From JAJDAH01 sp964487605 (GTDB lineage Bacteria; Myxococcota_A; Polyangia; Polyangiales; Polyangiaceae): DNA of 64,000 nucleotides. Under the pieces are notes generated by a model that was not told the DNA's origin, made no database searches, and worked only from the letters and a program-made list of their open reading frames with translations. The position numbers were made by a program, and so were the translations under genes. Each line of letters begins with the position of its first letter. Position 1 is the stretch's first letter. The DNA lies in the NCBI GenBank assembly GCA_964487605.1, contig CAZARU010000012.1, positions 1 through 64,000 on the forward strand, written 5' to 3'. Below are positions 8,652-16,894 of this stretch, piece after piece.

Positions 8652-10688
8652 ATGCGCCGCATCCTGGTCACGAGCGCCCTGCCGTACGCCAACGGGCACA
8701 TCCACCTCGGGCACCTCGTCGAGTACCTGCAGACCGACATCTGGGTGCGCTTCCAGAAGCTCCGCGGCCACCGCGCGGTGTACGTCTGCGCCGACGACAC
8801 GCACGGCACGGCGATCATGATCCGCGCACGCCAGGAGGGCCGCACGGAGGAGGCGATCATCGCCGAGATGAGCGAGGCGCATCAGCGGGACTTCGCGGCC
8901 TTCGACATCGCCTTCGATCACTACGGCAGCACCAACTCCGAGACGAACCGAGAGCTCTGCGCGGAGTTCTGGAGCGCCCTTCGCGCGGAGGGCGCGGTGA
9001 TGGCGCGGGACGTGACGCAGCTCTTCGATCCGGTCGAAGGCGTGTTCCTCGCCGACCGGTTCGTGAAGGGAACGTGCCCGAGGTGCGGCGCCGTCGACCA
9101 GTACGGTGACACCTGCGTGAAGTGCCAGTCGACCTACTCCGCGACGGAGCTCCTCGAGCCGAGAAGCACGCTCTCGGGAGCCATGCCAGAGACGCGCTCG
9201 GCGCCCCACCTGTTCGTGGACATCGAGCGGCGCCACGCTTTTCTCGAGGAATGGACCCAGTCGGGCAGCCACTTGCAGCCCGCCATCGCGAACTACCTCG
9301 CCGGACACTTTCTCTCGCAGCCGCTCCGTGACTGGGACGTGTCGCGACCCGCTCCCTACTTCGGCTTCTCCATCCCCGACTCGCCTGGCGACTACTGGTA
9401 CGTCTGGTTCGACGCGCCCATCGGCTACGTCGCCGCGACGAAGGAGTGGTGCGTGGCCACGGGCGAGAAGCTCGAGGACTGGTGGCGCTCCGACGGGACC
9501 GAGATCCACCACTTCATCGGGAAGGACATCACGTACTTCCACACGCTGTTCTGGCCGGCGATGCTCCACGCCGCGAAGCTCTCGCTACCTACCCGCGTCC
9601 AGATTCACGGGTTTCTCACCGTGAACGGCGAGAAGATGTCGAAGTCCACGGGCACGTTCGTGCTCGCGTCCACCTACCTCGACCACCTGGATCCCGCTTA
9701 CCTCCGCTACTACTACGCCACCAAGCTGTCCTCCAAGGCGGACGACCTCGACCTCGACCTCGCGGAGCTGCGCGCCAAGGTGGACGCGGATCTGGTCGGC
9801 AAGGTCGTGAACCTCGCGAGCCGGGCCGCGCGCTTCGTCACCGAGCTGTCACCGGAGTATCCCGGCGACGAAGGGCTCTTCGAGCGTGCCGTCGCCGACG
9901 GCGAGGACATCGCGCGAGCCTACGAAGCGTGCGAGTACCACCGCGCGGTGCGCCTGGTGATGGCCCAGGCCGATCGTGCCAACGAGTGGTTCGACCGCCG
10001 CGCGCCGTGGGCGCTGGCCAAGCAGCCCGGCAAGGAAGCGGAGGTGCGGGACGTCGCGACCGTCGCGCTGAACCTCTACCGCCAGATGATCGTGTACCTG
10101 TCACCCGTGCTCCCCACCCTGGCGCGCAAGAGCGGCGAGCTGCTCCACGCGCGAATGGACACGTGGTCGTGTGCCGGGGAGCGCCTGGTGGGAACCGAGG
10201 TGGCGCCGTTCCAGCACCTGATGAAGCGGGTGGACCCGAAGGCCGTGAGCGCGATGGTCGAGGCGAGCAAGGACTCGAGCGCCGACGAGGCAGTCCCCAC
10301 GGCCGCTACCGACGTTTCCATCGACGACGGCACGGCGCTCGCCGCCGAGCCGCTGGCGGCGGAGTGCAGCATCGACGACTTCGGCAAGCTCGACCTGCGC
10401 GTCGCCCGTGTGCTCTCGGCCGATCACGTCGAGGGCGCCGACAAGCTCCTTCGCATCACGGTCACGCTGGGCGGGAACGAGCGGCGCACCGTGTTCGCGG
10501 GGATCAAGGCCGCGTACGATCCGGCGGACCTGGTCGGCCGCCTCGTCGTCGTGGTGGCGAATCTGGCGCCGCGCAAGATGCGCTTCGGCACGAGCGAGGG
10601 GATGATCGTCGCGGCCGGACCGGGTGGGACCGAGGTGTTCCTCGTCGCCCCGGATGCCGGCGCGAAGCCGGGGCAGCGGCTGCACTGA
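8652..10688 (+). CDS. metG: Methionine--tRNA ligase
   Basis: 678 residues, class I aminoacyl-tRNA synthetase charging tRNA-Met, cytosolic and essential. The HIGH-type motif is PYANGHIHLGHL (11-22) and the KMSKS loop is at 328-332. A zinc knuckle CPRCG...YGDTCVKC begins at Cys142. An Ala/Asp-rich spacer leads to a C-terminal EMAP/Trbp-type tRNA-binding domain from about residue 573 (DFGKLDLRVARVLSADHVEGA), as in dimeric long-form MetRS. The start at 8652 gives the expected MRRILVTSALPYANG. It stands alone, divergent from the peptide transporter. Confidence 0.98.
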   Translation: MRRILVTSALPYANGHIHLGHLVEYLQTDIWVRFQKLRGHRAVYVCADDTHGTAIMIRARQEGRTEEAIIAEMSEAHQRDFAAFDIAFDHYGSTNSETNRELCAEFWSALRAEGAVMARDVTQLFDPVEGVFLADRFVKGTCPRCGAVDQYGDTCVKCQSTYSATELLEPRSTLSGAMPETRSAPHLFVDIERRHAFLEEWTQSGSHLQPAIANYLAGHFLSQPLRDWDVSRPAPYFGFSIPDSPGDYWYVWFDAPIGYVAATKEWCVATGEKLEDWWRSDGTEIHHFIGKDITYFHTLFWPAMLHAAKLSLPTRVQIHGFLTVNGEKMSKSTGTFVLASTYLDHLDPAYLRYYYATKLSSKADDLDLDLAELRAKVDADLVGKVVNLASRAARFVTELSPEYPGDEGLFERAVADGEDIARAYEACEYHRAVRLVMAQADRANEWFDRRAPWALAKQPGKEAEVRDVATVALNLYRQMIVYLSPVLPTLARKSGELLHARMDTWSCAGERLVGTEVAPFQHLMKRVDPKAVSAMVEASKDSSADEAVPTAATDVSIDDGTALAAEPLAAECSIDDFGKLDLRVARVLSADHVEGADKLLRITVTLGGNERRTVFAGIKAAYDPADLVGRLVVVVANLAPRKMRFGTSEGMIVAAGPGGTEVFLVAPDAGAKPGQRLH

Positions 10689-10702
10689 CGCCGCTCCAGC
10701 GC

Positions 10703-11098
10703 ATGAAGCCGAACTTCACCGCGATAGCCGCTCTGGCCCTGACCCTGTGGGCCGAGCACGCGCTCGCGGACGACTGGTGGGGACGCGACAAGGCCCTGCA
10801 CTTCGGGGTGTCCGTCGCGCTGGCGGGAGGCGGCTACGCGGCGTCCGCACCCTGGCTCGACCCGCCGTGGCAGCGCGCGGTCGCGGGAGCGAGCCTCTCC
10901 CTCGTGCTCGGCGCGGGCAAGGAACTCCACGACGCCACGGGCGCTGGCGACGCGAGCTTCAAGGACTTCACCTGGGACGTCGCGGGAACGGCCGTCGGGG
11001 TGGGCCTCGCACTCGCGGTGGATGCGCTCGTGCGTCGCGGTGGGGAGCACGACGACGAAGCGGCGCCGGACCGCCATGCCGTGCTGATCCGGTGGTGA
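10703..11098 (+). CDS. Small exported DUF2279/YfiM-like protein
   Basis: 131 residues. A signal peptide (MKPNFTAIAALALTLWAEHALA) is followed by DDWWGRDKALHFGVS, a hydrophobic segment, GAGKELHDATG and DFTWDVAGTAVGVGLALAVDAL. The DKxxHF, KExxD and WDxxGT spacing resembles the DUF2279 / YfiM group of predicted membrane or lipoproteins, whose function is unknown. It starts 15 bases after metG and may share its transcript. The ATG at 10703 is chosen because the frame is open further upstream only as a shadow of metG. Confidence 0.7.
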   Translation: MKPNFTAIAALALTLWAEHALADDWWGRDKALHFGVSVALAGGGYAASAPWLDPPWQRAVAGASLSLVLGAGKELHDATGAGDASFKDFTWDVAGTAVGVGLALAVDALVRRGGEHDDEAAPDRHAVLIRW

Positions 11099-11157
11099 TC
11101 CGCGCCGGCGAAGGTTCATCCCATGGCGCTCCGGTGCTAGCGTCGGCGCACCGCGCG

Positions 11158-12000
11158 ATGGGCCTCTTCGACGACAAGGTCGCCGTCGTCACCGGCGGCG
11201 GCAACGGCATCGGCCGCGCGGTGGCGCTGGCGCTGGCACGGGAGGGCGCGCGCGTGGTCGTGTGCGACGTCGGGTGCGACAGGGAGGGGCGCGGCGCCGA
11301 CCAGGCCGTCGCCGACGCCGTCGCCAGCGAGATCCGCGCGACCGGTGGCGAGGCCCGCCCGTCTCACGAGTCCGTGGCGACGCTCGACGGCGCGCGCGCG
11401 GCCATCGCGGGCGCCCTCGAGGCGTACGGCGCGCTGGACGTGCTCGTGTGCGCCGCGGGGATCGCGCGCGATCAGCCGCTCGGGCACGTCGAACCCGACG
11501 ACTGGCGCGCCGTCCTCGACGCTCACCTGTCCTCCACGCTCTTCTGCGTTCAGGCAGCGGTGTCGCCCCTGCGTGAGCGCGGCGGGGGGAGCATCGTGAC
11601 GACCACGAGCCTCGGCGGCCTGCTCGGGAATCACGGACAGGTGGCGGCCACCGCGGCGGCCGCCGCCGTCTTCGCCCTGACGCGAACGACGGCCATCGAG
11701 CTGCAGCGTCACGGCATTCGAGTGAACGCCGTCGCGCCGATCGCGAAGACGCGAATGACCGAAGACCTCCCCATGTTCGAGAGCGTGACGTCCATGACCG
11801 CAGAGCACGCCGCGGCCGCGTACGTGTTCCTCGCCAGCCACCTCGCCAAGGACGTGAACGGCCACGTCCTCGCGGTAGCCGGGGCGAAGCTCAGCGCGTA
11901 CCGCCTGGCCGCGAGCACGGGGCGCTTCAAGGAGGCGGGTGACGGCGTGTGGACGCCGGGCGAGATCGCCGAGCACTGGGCGTCGATCGTGAAGGGGTGA
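11158..12000 (+). CDS. SDR-fold protein lacking the catalytic Tyr and Lys
   Basis: 280 residues with a Rossmann fold of the short-chain dehydrogenase/reductase superfamily. The nucleotide-binding loop GGGNGIG is at 13-19, the CAAGI motif (NNAG equivalent) is at 98-102, and Ser151 lies in TTTSLGGLLGN. The expected YxxxK after GNxGQ is replaced: by alignment with the hydroxyacyl-CoA-dehydrogenase-like SDRs the Tyr position is Ala164 (13 after Ser151) and the Lys position is Ala168, within an alanine run (ATAAAAA). The C terminus (GEIAEHWASIVKG) resembles MFE-2-type SDRs. It may therefore bind NAD(P)H without normal catalysis. The frame is otherwise intact and codon use looks normal, so I do not call it a pseudogene. 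Confidence 0.85.
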   Translation: MGLFDDKVAVVTGGGNGIGRAVALALAREGARVVVCDVGCDREGRGADQAVADAVASEIRATGGEARPSHESVATLDGARAAIAGALEAYGALDVLVCAAGIARDQPLGHVEPDDWRAVLDAHLSSTLFCVQAAVSPLRERGGGSIVTTTSLGGLLGNHGQVAATAAAAAVFALTRTTAIELQRHGIRVNAVAPIAKTRMTEDLPMFESVTSMTAEHAAAAYVFLASHLAKDVNGHVLAVAGAKLSAYRLAASTGRFKEAGDGVWTPGEIAEHWASIVKG

Positions 12001-12175
12001 GCGCAGCCGGGCCGATCCATCGGGGCTGCTCGAGGGTCGTTGCGGCCGCCACGGGCGCGCCACCTCCACCACGTTCGCCGCCGTCCATGCGGGGCGGGCA
12101 GCCGCGCCGCGTTGCTGGCTCCACCCCTGGGTGATACGTTGCCTGACTCGACGCCTGGGGTGTCGAACGCCGCCG

Positions 12176-13990
12176 ATGGCCCGCGAGCCGAGCATCCCCA
12201 TTTTCCTCTGGATCGCCACCGCGGTCCTGGCGCACCTGCTCTGGGCGGGCGGCGCCGACCGCGTCTCCGATCGGCTGCAGGAGACGCTGGACGTGCGTCG
12301 CTTCGCGCAGTCCGTGCGCATGCACGTGCGCGCAGCGCTGCCGCCCATCGAGGTGGCGCTGCTCGACGACGACGCACCGGCGGAGGACGAGCCAGAACCG
12401 ACGCCGCAGCCCGAAGCCGACGACGGCGCCCCGCAGCCCAGTGCGGAGGAGGCCCCGGCCGATCCCAAGGAAGACGAGAGCGCGAAGAAGGACCAGGAGA
12501 GGGCCGAGCGTCTCCCCGACCCGGAACAGGAGCCTCCGACCCCGGAACCCGAAAAGGAGAAGAAGAAGGAAGACGAGGAGAAGAAGGAGGACGAGGAGAA
12601 GAAGGTGCCGGCGAACGTCGTTCCAGAGCTCGAGATTCAGAAGCGCATCGCCGTCCGCCAGCACGTGACGGACAAGAATCAGGAGAACCCCGACGCGGAG
12701 TTCATCGGTGACGACGCGAACAAGGTGGCCGAGCAAACGCAGGCACGCATCACCTCGACGACGCAGAACGATCCCAATCCCACGCCGGGTGGCCATCACG
12801 CCGGGTCGGAGTCGTCTCCGGGCGACTCCGAGGAGCACGAGGTCGCCCAGCACGACGACTCTCCGGGTGAGATGGATCGTGCCCCGCAGGACGAGGCGAG
12901 CGGCACGCCGAAGCCGGACCAGGCGCCGCCACCCGCCCAAGGGGATCCGGACTCGCGCATCGCAGCCCGCGACGCCGTGAAGGAGGCGAAGCCGTCGCCC
13001 GGATGCGTCGGTTGCGACGACCAGGCCGAACCGCGACCCGCGCGCGCCCCGTCGCAGGTGGGCGCCGCAGAACGCGCCGCGGCGGAGGCGACGGCGGCCA
13101 TGCCCGAGCTCGCCGACTCTGACGATGGTGAAGCGATGCGGCGGGCGGCGCCCGAAGCGGAGGCCCGCCGCGCGAGCAAGGCACGGCGCAAGCGCCTTCC
13201 CGCGCCCCGGCGGCGTACCGGTGGCCCGGACCTCCTCGGATTCGGCGCCGACTCGACGACCCAGAGCGGCGTGAACCTGAACCTCTCGCCGGCCGCCGCC
13301 GTGGCCGCCATCGGTGCCGACCAGCTCGACAAGGAGCGTGTCGCCGACGGCGAGCGCCGGCGCAGCAAGCATCGCGGCTCGTGGAAGTCGCTCGGCCTCG
13401 AACGGTGGCGCAGCGCGATCGAGAACTACGTGTCCAGCGTGAAGCCCGGCAATCAGACGGCCCTGAACACCGCTCGCGTGCCCTTCGCGACCTACCTCAA
13501 CGAGATTCACAACCGCCTTCACCCGGTCTTCGCGGACTCGTTCCTGGGCTCTCTCGGCAGCCTGCCGGGCGATCACCCCATGAACCAGGCGGACATCAAG
13601 ACCAACCTCGAGATCGTGCTGACGGGGGACTCGGGACGCATCGTGAAGATGGGCATCACCCGGACGAGCGGCGTGACGGCGTTCGACATCGCGGCGCTCG
13701 AGGCCGTGCAGCGCGCGCAGCCCTTCGGGTCACCACCGAATGCCATCCTGTCCCCCGACGGCAACGTCTACCTGCACTGGGAGTTCCACCGAAACCCGTA
13801 CTACGCCTGCTCGACCTACTTCGCGCGACCCTTCATGCTGAAGGTCAAGCCCGAGACGGCGCCGCCGCGCATCGAGCCCCCGACGGCCCCGCCGCCGTTC
13901 GGGCCGAGGGAAACGCCCGGCCCGCCGGGCGAGCGCCATGGGCACCTCGGCGGCGCGAGAGAGCGCGCGCTTCCTGGCGATCCGACCTGA
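12176..13990 (+). CDS. TonB-like energy-transducer protein with long charged linker
   Basis: 604 residues. An N-terminal membrane anchor (SIPIFLWIATAVLAHLLW) is followed by a very long linker rich in Pro, Glu and Lys (about 60-170), with blocks such as EKKKEDEEKK, then a polar low-complexity region. About residues 470-560 match the TonB C-terminal fold: LEIVLTGDSGRIVKMGITRTSG, then FDIAALEAVQRAQPFG and GNVYLHWEFHR. The layout is that of TonB/TolA-type periplasm-spanning proteins. I see no adjacent ExbB or ExbD, so its energy source and partner are unknown. The ATG at 12176 puts the anchor at the very N terminus. Myxobacterial gliding complexes also use TonB-domain proteins, but nothing here proves that role. 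Confidence 0.7.
   Translation: MAREPSIPIFLWIATAVLAHLLWAGGADRVSDRLQETLDVRRFAQSVRMHVRAALPPIEVALLDDDAPAEDEPEPTPQPEADDGAPQPSAEEAPADPKEDESAKKDQERAERLPDPEQEPPTPEPEKEKKKEDEEKKEDEEKKVPANVVPELEIQKRIAVRQHVTDKNQENPDAEFIGDDANKVAEQTQARITSTTQNDPNPTPGGHHAGSESSPGDSEEHEVAQHDDSPGEMDRAPQDEASGTPKPDQAPPPAQGDPDSRIAARDAVKEAKPSPGCVGCDDQAEPRPARAPSQVGAAERAAAEATAAMPELADSDDGEAMRRAAPEAEARRASKARRKRLPAPRRRTGGPDLLGFGADSTTQSGVNLNLSPAAAVAAIGADQLDKERVADGERRRSKHRGSWKSLGLERWRSAIENYVSSVKPGNQTALNTARVPFATYLNEIHNRLHPVFADSFLGSLGSLPGDHPMNQADIKTNLEIVLTGDSGRIVKMGITRTSGVTAFDIAALEAVQRAQPFGSPPNAILSPDGNVYLHWEFHRNPYYACSTYFARPFMLKVKPETAPPRIEPPTAPPPFGPRETPGPPGERHGHLGGARERALPGDPT
12569..12604 (+). repeat. Two 18-bp purine-rich tandem units
   Basis: GA(A/G)GACGAGGAGAAGAAG occurs twice, differing by one base, inside the TonB-like gene. 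It encodes the KEDEEK units of the charged linker. Confidence 0.75.
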
Positions 13991-14055
13991 GCGCAGACCG
14001 ACCCGATTTTTCGATGACGAAGCACGCGCTCGGCCACTAGGCTGCGACCTCGAAC

Positions 14056-15120
14056 GTGGACGCACCCGGAGCCGCCTCGCCCCCGAGTGAGCGTCGGTCC
14101 TTGGTGAGGGCCGATGGGGCTCCGGAGGGCGACCTGGCGTTGCGATGGGTCGCCGCGCTCCGCGTCATGACCATCGTGGCGCTCGTGGCGACCGTGCTGG
14201 GAAGGGCCGTGGCGCCCGCCCTTCGAGGCGCCGCAGCCGGCATCGAGCACTGGATCCGGTGGGCGGACTTCGGGGGAGCCGCTTTCGGTCAGCTCCTCGC
14301 CTTCGTGGGGACGGCCGCCACCGTGAGCCTGCTCCTCGGGACGCTACGCTCGCCGCGCCTCGGGCTCGCCTACCGGCTCTTCGTCGTCCCCGCGAGCGCG
14401 GGCGCCACGACGCTGGTCATGATGTCCGCGGCCTACCCGCTCGACTTCCAGGCAACGGTGCTCATGAGCGCGGCCGCGGGGATGGTACCGCTGGTGGCGA
14501 CGGGCGCTGCCGTGGCGCGGCCCGAGACGCGCGCTCTGGGCCTGCTGCTGGCGGGCGCCGGCGCCGCGGGAGTCGTCTGGGTGGCGGCGCGGGTCCTCGC
14601 GCTGAAGGCGAGCTCGGACGCACTCCCTTCGCTCTTCGTCGCCGCGAGGGGCGTCGCCACCGGGGCGCTGGTCCTCGACCTGTTGCTCGCGGCCCTCGCG
14701 GCCGGGTGGATCCTCGGCGCTCGCCGCGGCGCGTTAGCCTGGGGACTCGGGCTGGTGGTGGTCGCCGGCCTCGCGGCGTGGAGCAGCGCGGGGGCCTCGG
14801 CTTACGGCACGTCGCTGTGGCGGGTCATCCTCGCGCGTTCCCTCGCGGAGCTGTCGCGGGGCCCGGCGCCGCTGCTCGTGCCGGAGATCGTGACGTTCGT
14901 CGACGCGCTGTCGCTGGCCCTCGCAGCGGCGAGCACCGTCGCCCGGCGCCCGCTCGGAGCCGCGGCGGGACTCGTGATGGCAGCCCGCGGCGGGACGGAC
15001 GTGCCGCTGAGCGCGCTGTGCCTGGTGGCAGCCTCCCTCGCCACCCTGGCGGCGGGCGGGCGCGCCCCCGGGCCGCGGGCGGGCGATTCGCCGACGGAAG
15101 CGAGGCGATCCGGGCACTGA
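14056..15120 (+). CDS. Polytopic membrane protein of unknown function
   Basis: 354 residues, GTG start, about 8-9 predicted hydrophobic helices rich in Ala, Gly, Leu and Val, and a basic, Pro-rich C-terminal tail. I recognise no family motif. Its TGA is directly followed by the GTG of the response-regulator gene with no gap, so the two are very probably translated from one message. A sensory or regulatory membrane role is possible from this context but unproven. The T5 run at 14007-14011 upstream has no clear hairpin. Confidence 0.65.
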   Translation: MDAPGAASPPSERRSLVRADGAPEGDLALRWVAALRVMTIVALVATVLGRAVAPALRGAAAGIEHWIRWADFGGAAFGQLLAFVGTAATVSLLLGTLRSPRLGLAYRLFVVPASAGATTLVMMSAAYPLDFQATVLMSAAAGMVPLVATGAAVARPETRALGLLLAGAGAAGVVWVAARVLALKASSDALPSLFVAARGVATGALVLDLLLAALAAGWILGARRGALAWGLGLVVVAGLAAWSSAGASAYGTSLWRVILARSLAELSRGPAPLLVPEIVTFVDALSLALAAASTVARRPLGAAAGLVMAARGGTDVPLSALCLVAASLATLAAGGRAPGPRAGDSPTEARRSGH

Positions 15121-15645
15121 GTGACGCGGGAACTTCGGGACGTGTCCGAGGGCGGAAAAGTCGCTACCATGCCTCTCGCTCGCAGCCCAGGGGACCCCAA
15201 CGCGCCGATGCCGGTCGAACCGCACCGCCTGCTGATCGTGGAGGACGAACCCGCGATGGCCCGCGCGCTGTCGCGAGTCCTGGCGCGGCGCGGCTACGGA
15301 GTGACGACCGCAACCACCGTGCGGGAGGCGACGCGGGTGAGCGGCCGCTTCGACTGCGCGGTCCTCGACATCGACCTGCCCGACGGCAGCGGGCTCGACG
15401 TGGCGCATCACCTGCTCGACGCGGGGCGAGTGCACTCCATCGTGTTCTTCAGCGCGTCGGAGGATCCCGAGGTGCGCCTGCAGGCGTCCAAGCTCGGCAT
15501 CTTCGTCCACAAGGCCAACGGGATTCACGAGCTCGGCGTGCGAATCGCCGAGACGGTGGCGGAGGCCATCGCTCTGGCGGCGGGGGCCGAGGGGCAGACG
15601 GTCGCGCGGCGCGGCCTGAAGTCGGGACTGCGGCGCAAGCGCTGA
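15121..15645 (+). CDS. Single-domain response regulator (CheY-like receiver)
   Basis: 174 residues if the GTG at 15121 is used; internal ATGs at 15169 and 15208 would give 158 or 145 residues and remove a poorly conserved leader. Receiver-domain residues are in place: acidic pair E41/D42 (IVEDEP), phospho-acceptor Asp83 in VLDIDLPDGSG, Ser111 (FFSASED) and Lys131 (VHKANG). There is no output domain, only a basic tail after the receiver. It probably acts through protein-protein contact. No histidine kinase is adjacent; the cognate sensor is unknown, though the zero-gap upstream membrane protein is a candidate partner by context. Confidence 0.85.
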   Translation: MTRELRDVSEGGKVATMPLARSPGDPNAPMPVEPHRLLIVEDEPAMARALSRVLARRGYGVTTATTVREATRVSGRFDCAVLDIDLPDGSGLDVAHHLLDAGRVHSIVFFSASEDPEVRLQASKLGIFVHKANGIHELGVRIAETVAEAIALAAGAEGQTVARRGLKSGLRRKR

Positions 15646-15657
15646 CCCGCAACCGCA

Positions 15658-16008
15658 GTGACGCACCGGGCGATTCGCATGACCGCGTGGGCGGCGCTGC
15701 TCGGCGCGGCTGCCGGCGCGTGCGACCGACGAGAGAAGACGCCCACCGAGCGTGGTGCAGGCGTGTTCCTGCGGTCGTGTTCGGGTTGCCACGGGGCGGA
15801 CGGCCGCGGGATCGCTCGAGCGGGATTCGGCGCTCCGCCCAGAAACCTGAGGGATCCGGCATGGCAGGCCAGCGTGACCGACGAGGCCATCCGAGCTTCG
15901 ATCGTCGCGGGCAAGGGAACCATGCCTTCGTTCGGCGCACTGCTCGAACCGGCGTCGGTCGACGACGTGATCGCCTTCATCCGGACGCTGCCGGAGGCCA
16001 AGCGCTGA
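15658..16008 (+). CDS. Small c-type cytochrome, probable lipoprotein
   Basis: 116 residues from the GTG at 15658, or 109 from the ATG at 15679. A short hydrophobic leader ends in a lipobox-like AGAC (Cys22). The haem site CSGCH is at 41-45 and the likely axial Met is Met89 in GTMPSFG. This is a class I monohaem cytochrome of the cbb3-subunit or alcohol-dehydrogenase cytochrome type, working in periplasmic electron transfer. It lies 12 bases after the response regulator and converges on ctaB with a 4-base gap. The nearby haem A genes fit a respiratory context, but its donor and acceptor are not identifiable here. Confidence 0.88.
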   Translation: MTHRAIRMTAWAALLGAAAGACDRREKTPTERGAGVFLRSCSGCHGADGRGIARAGFGAPPRNLRDPAWQASVTDEAIRASIVAGKGTMPSFGALLEPASVDDVIAFIRTLPEAKR

Positions 16009-16012
16009 CCGC

Positions 16013-16894
16013 TCAGAAGGCAGCGATGACGAGCGCGCCGTAGACGACGACGAGGTACGGCATGGAAGCGAAGAACAGCTTCTTCGCCCAGGCGTTGCCC
16101 GCGTCCTCGCGCAGACCCCGGAGCGCGAGCGCGACGAACGCCGCACCGACGAGCGTCGCGACCGCGGCGTAGCCGACTCCCGCGACGCCGAGGGGCACCG
16201 GCGCGAGGGTGGCCAGCACCATCACGACGGAAGAGACGACGATGACCCGCTTCGTCGCGCGCACGCCCCTGACGGCGGGCAGGACCTTCAAGCCGGCGCG
16301 CTCGTAGTCCGCCTGCCGGAAGAGCGCGATGGCGCAGAAGTGGGGGATCTGCCAGAAGAAGAGGATACCGAAGACGCTGAGCGCGGCGAGGGACAGCGAC
16401 CCGGTGGTGGCGGTCCACCCGATGAGCGGCGGGAGCGCCCCGGGGACGGCACCGACCCACAGCGCCAGCGGCGTGGTGCGCTTGAGCGGCGTGTAGGCGA
16501 GGACGTAGGAGAACAGCGCCAGCGCCGCCAGCGACGCGGTGAGCGGGCCGACGCCGAACGCGAGGAAGAGGATCCCCCAGGCGCCCAGGGTCAGGCCGAA
16601 CCACAGCGCGACCGACGGCGCGAGGCGCCCCGTCGGCAGCGGGCGCATGCACGTTCGCTCCATCTCCGCGTCCACGTCGCGCTCCAGGTACATGTTCAGC
16701 GCGTTCGCCGAGCCCATGACGAGGGACGTGGCGAACAGGGCGATGGCGACGGCGAGCGCGTCGAGTGGCCCGGGGGCAACGAGCGCGCCCGCGGCGATCG
16801 TCGCCACGAGCATCAGGGTGATGCGCGGCTTGGTGAGCGCGATGACGTCACTGGCGACGCGCCATGCGTCGGGGGTCTCGACCCGGGTGGTCAC
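16013..16894 (-). CDS. ctaB: Protohaem IX farnesyltransferase (haem O synthase)
   Basis: 293 residues, about nine transmembrane helices. Adds a farnesyl group to haem B to make haem O for terminal oxidases. UbiA-superfamily motifs are clear: NALNMYLERDVDAEMERT with the acidic prenyl-diphosphate site, then RPLPTGR, YTPLKRTTPLALWVGAVPGA and the second acidic region with FFWQIPHFCAIALFRQADY. The GTG at 16894 overlaps the stop of ctaA by four bases (GTGA), so the genes are translationally coupled in the order ctaA-ctaB. The start gives the usual short N terminus before VIALTKPRIT. Confidence 0.96.
   Translation of the reverse strand: MTTRVETPDAWRVASDVIALTKPRITLMLVATIAAGALVAPGPLDALAVAIALFATSLVMGSANALNMYLERDVDAEMERTCMRPLPTGRLAPSVALWFGLTLGAWGILFLAFGVGPLTASLAALALFSYVLAYTPLKRTTPLALWVGAVPGALPPLIGWTATTGSLSLAALSVFGILFFWQIPHFCAIALFRQADYERAGLKVLPAVRGVRATKRVIVVSSVVMVLATLAPVPLGVAGVGYAAVATLVGAAFVALALRGLREDAGNAWAKKLFFASMPYLVVVYGALVIAAF

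Noticed and set aside
6919..8820. 633-residue plus-strand frame opposite the peptide transporter
   Set aside because: Arg/Glu/His-rich shadow of a clear POT gene.
14007..14011. T5 run after the TonB-like gene
   Set aside because: No stable hairpin precedes it.
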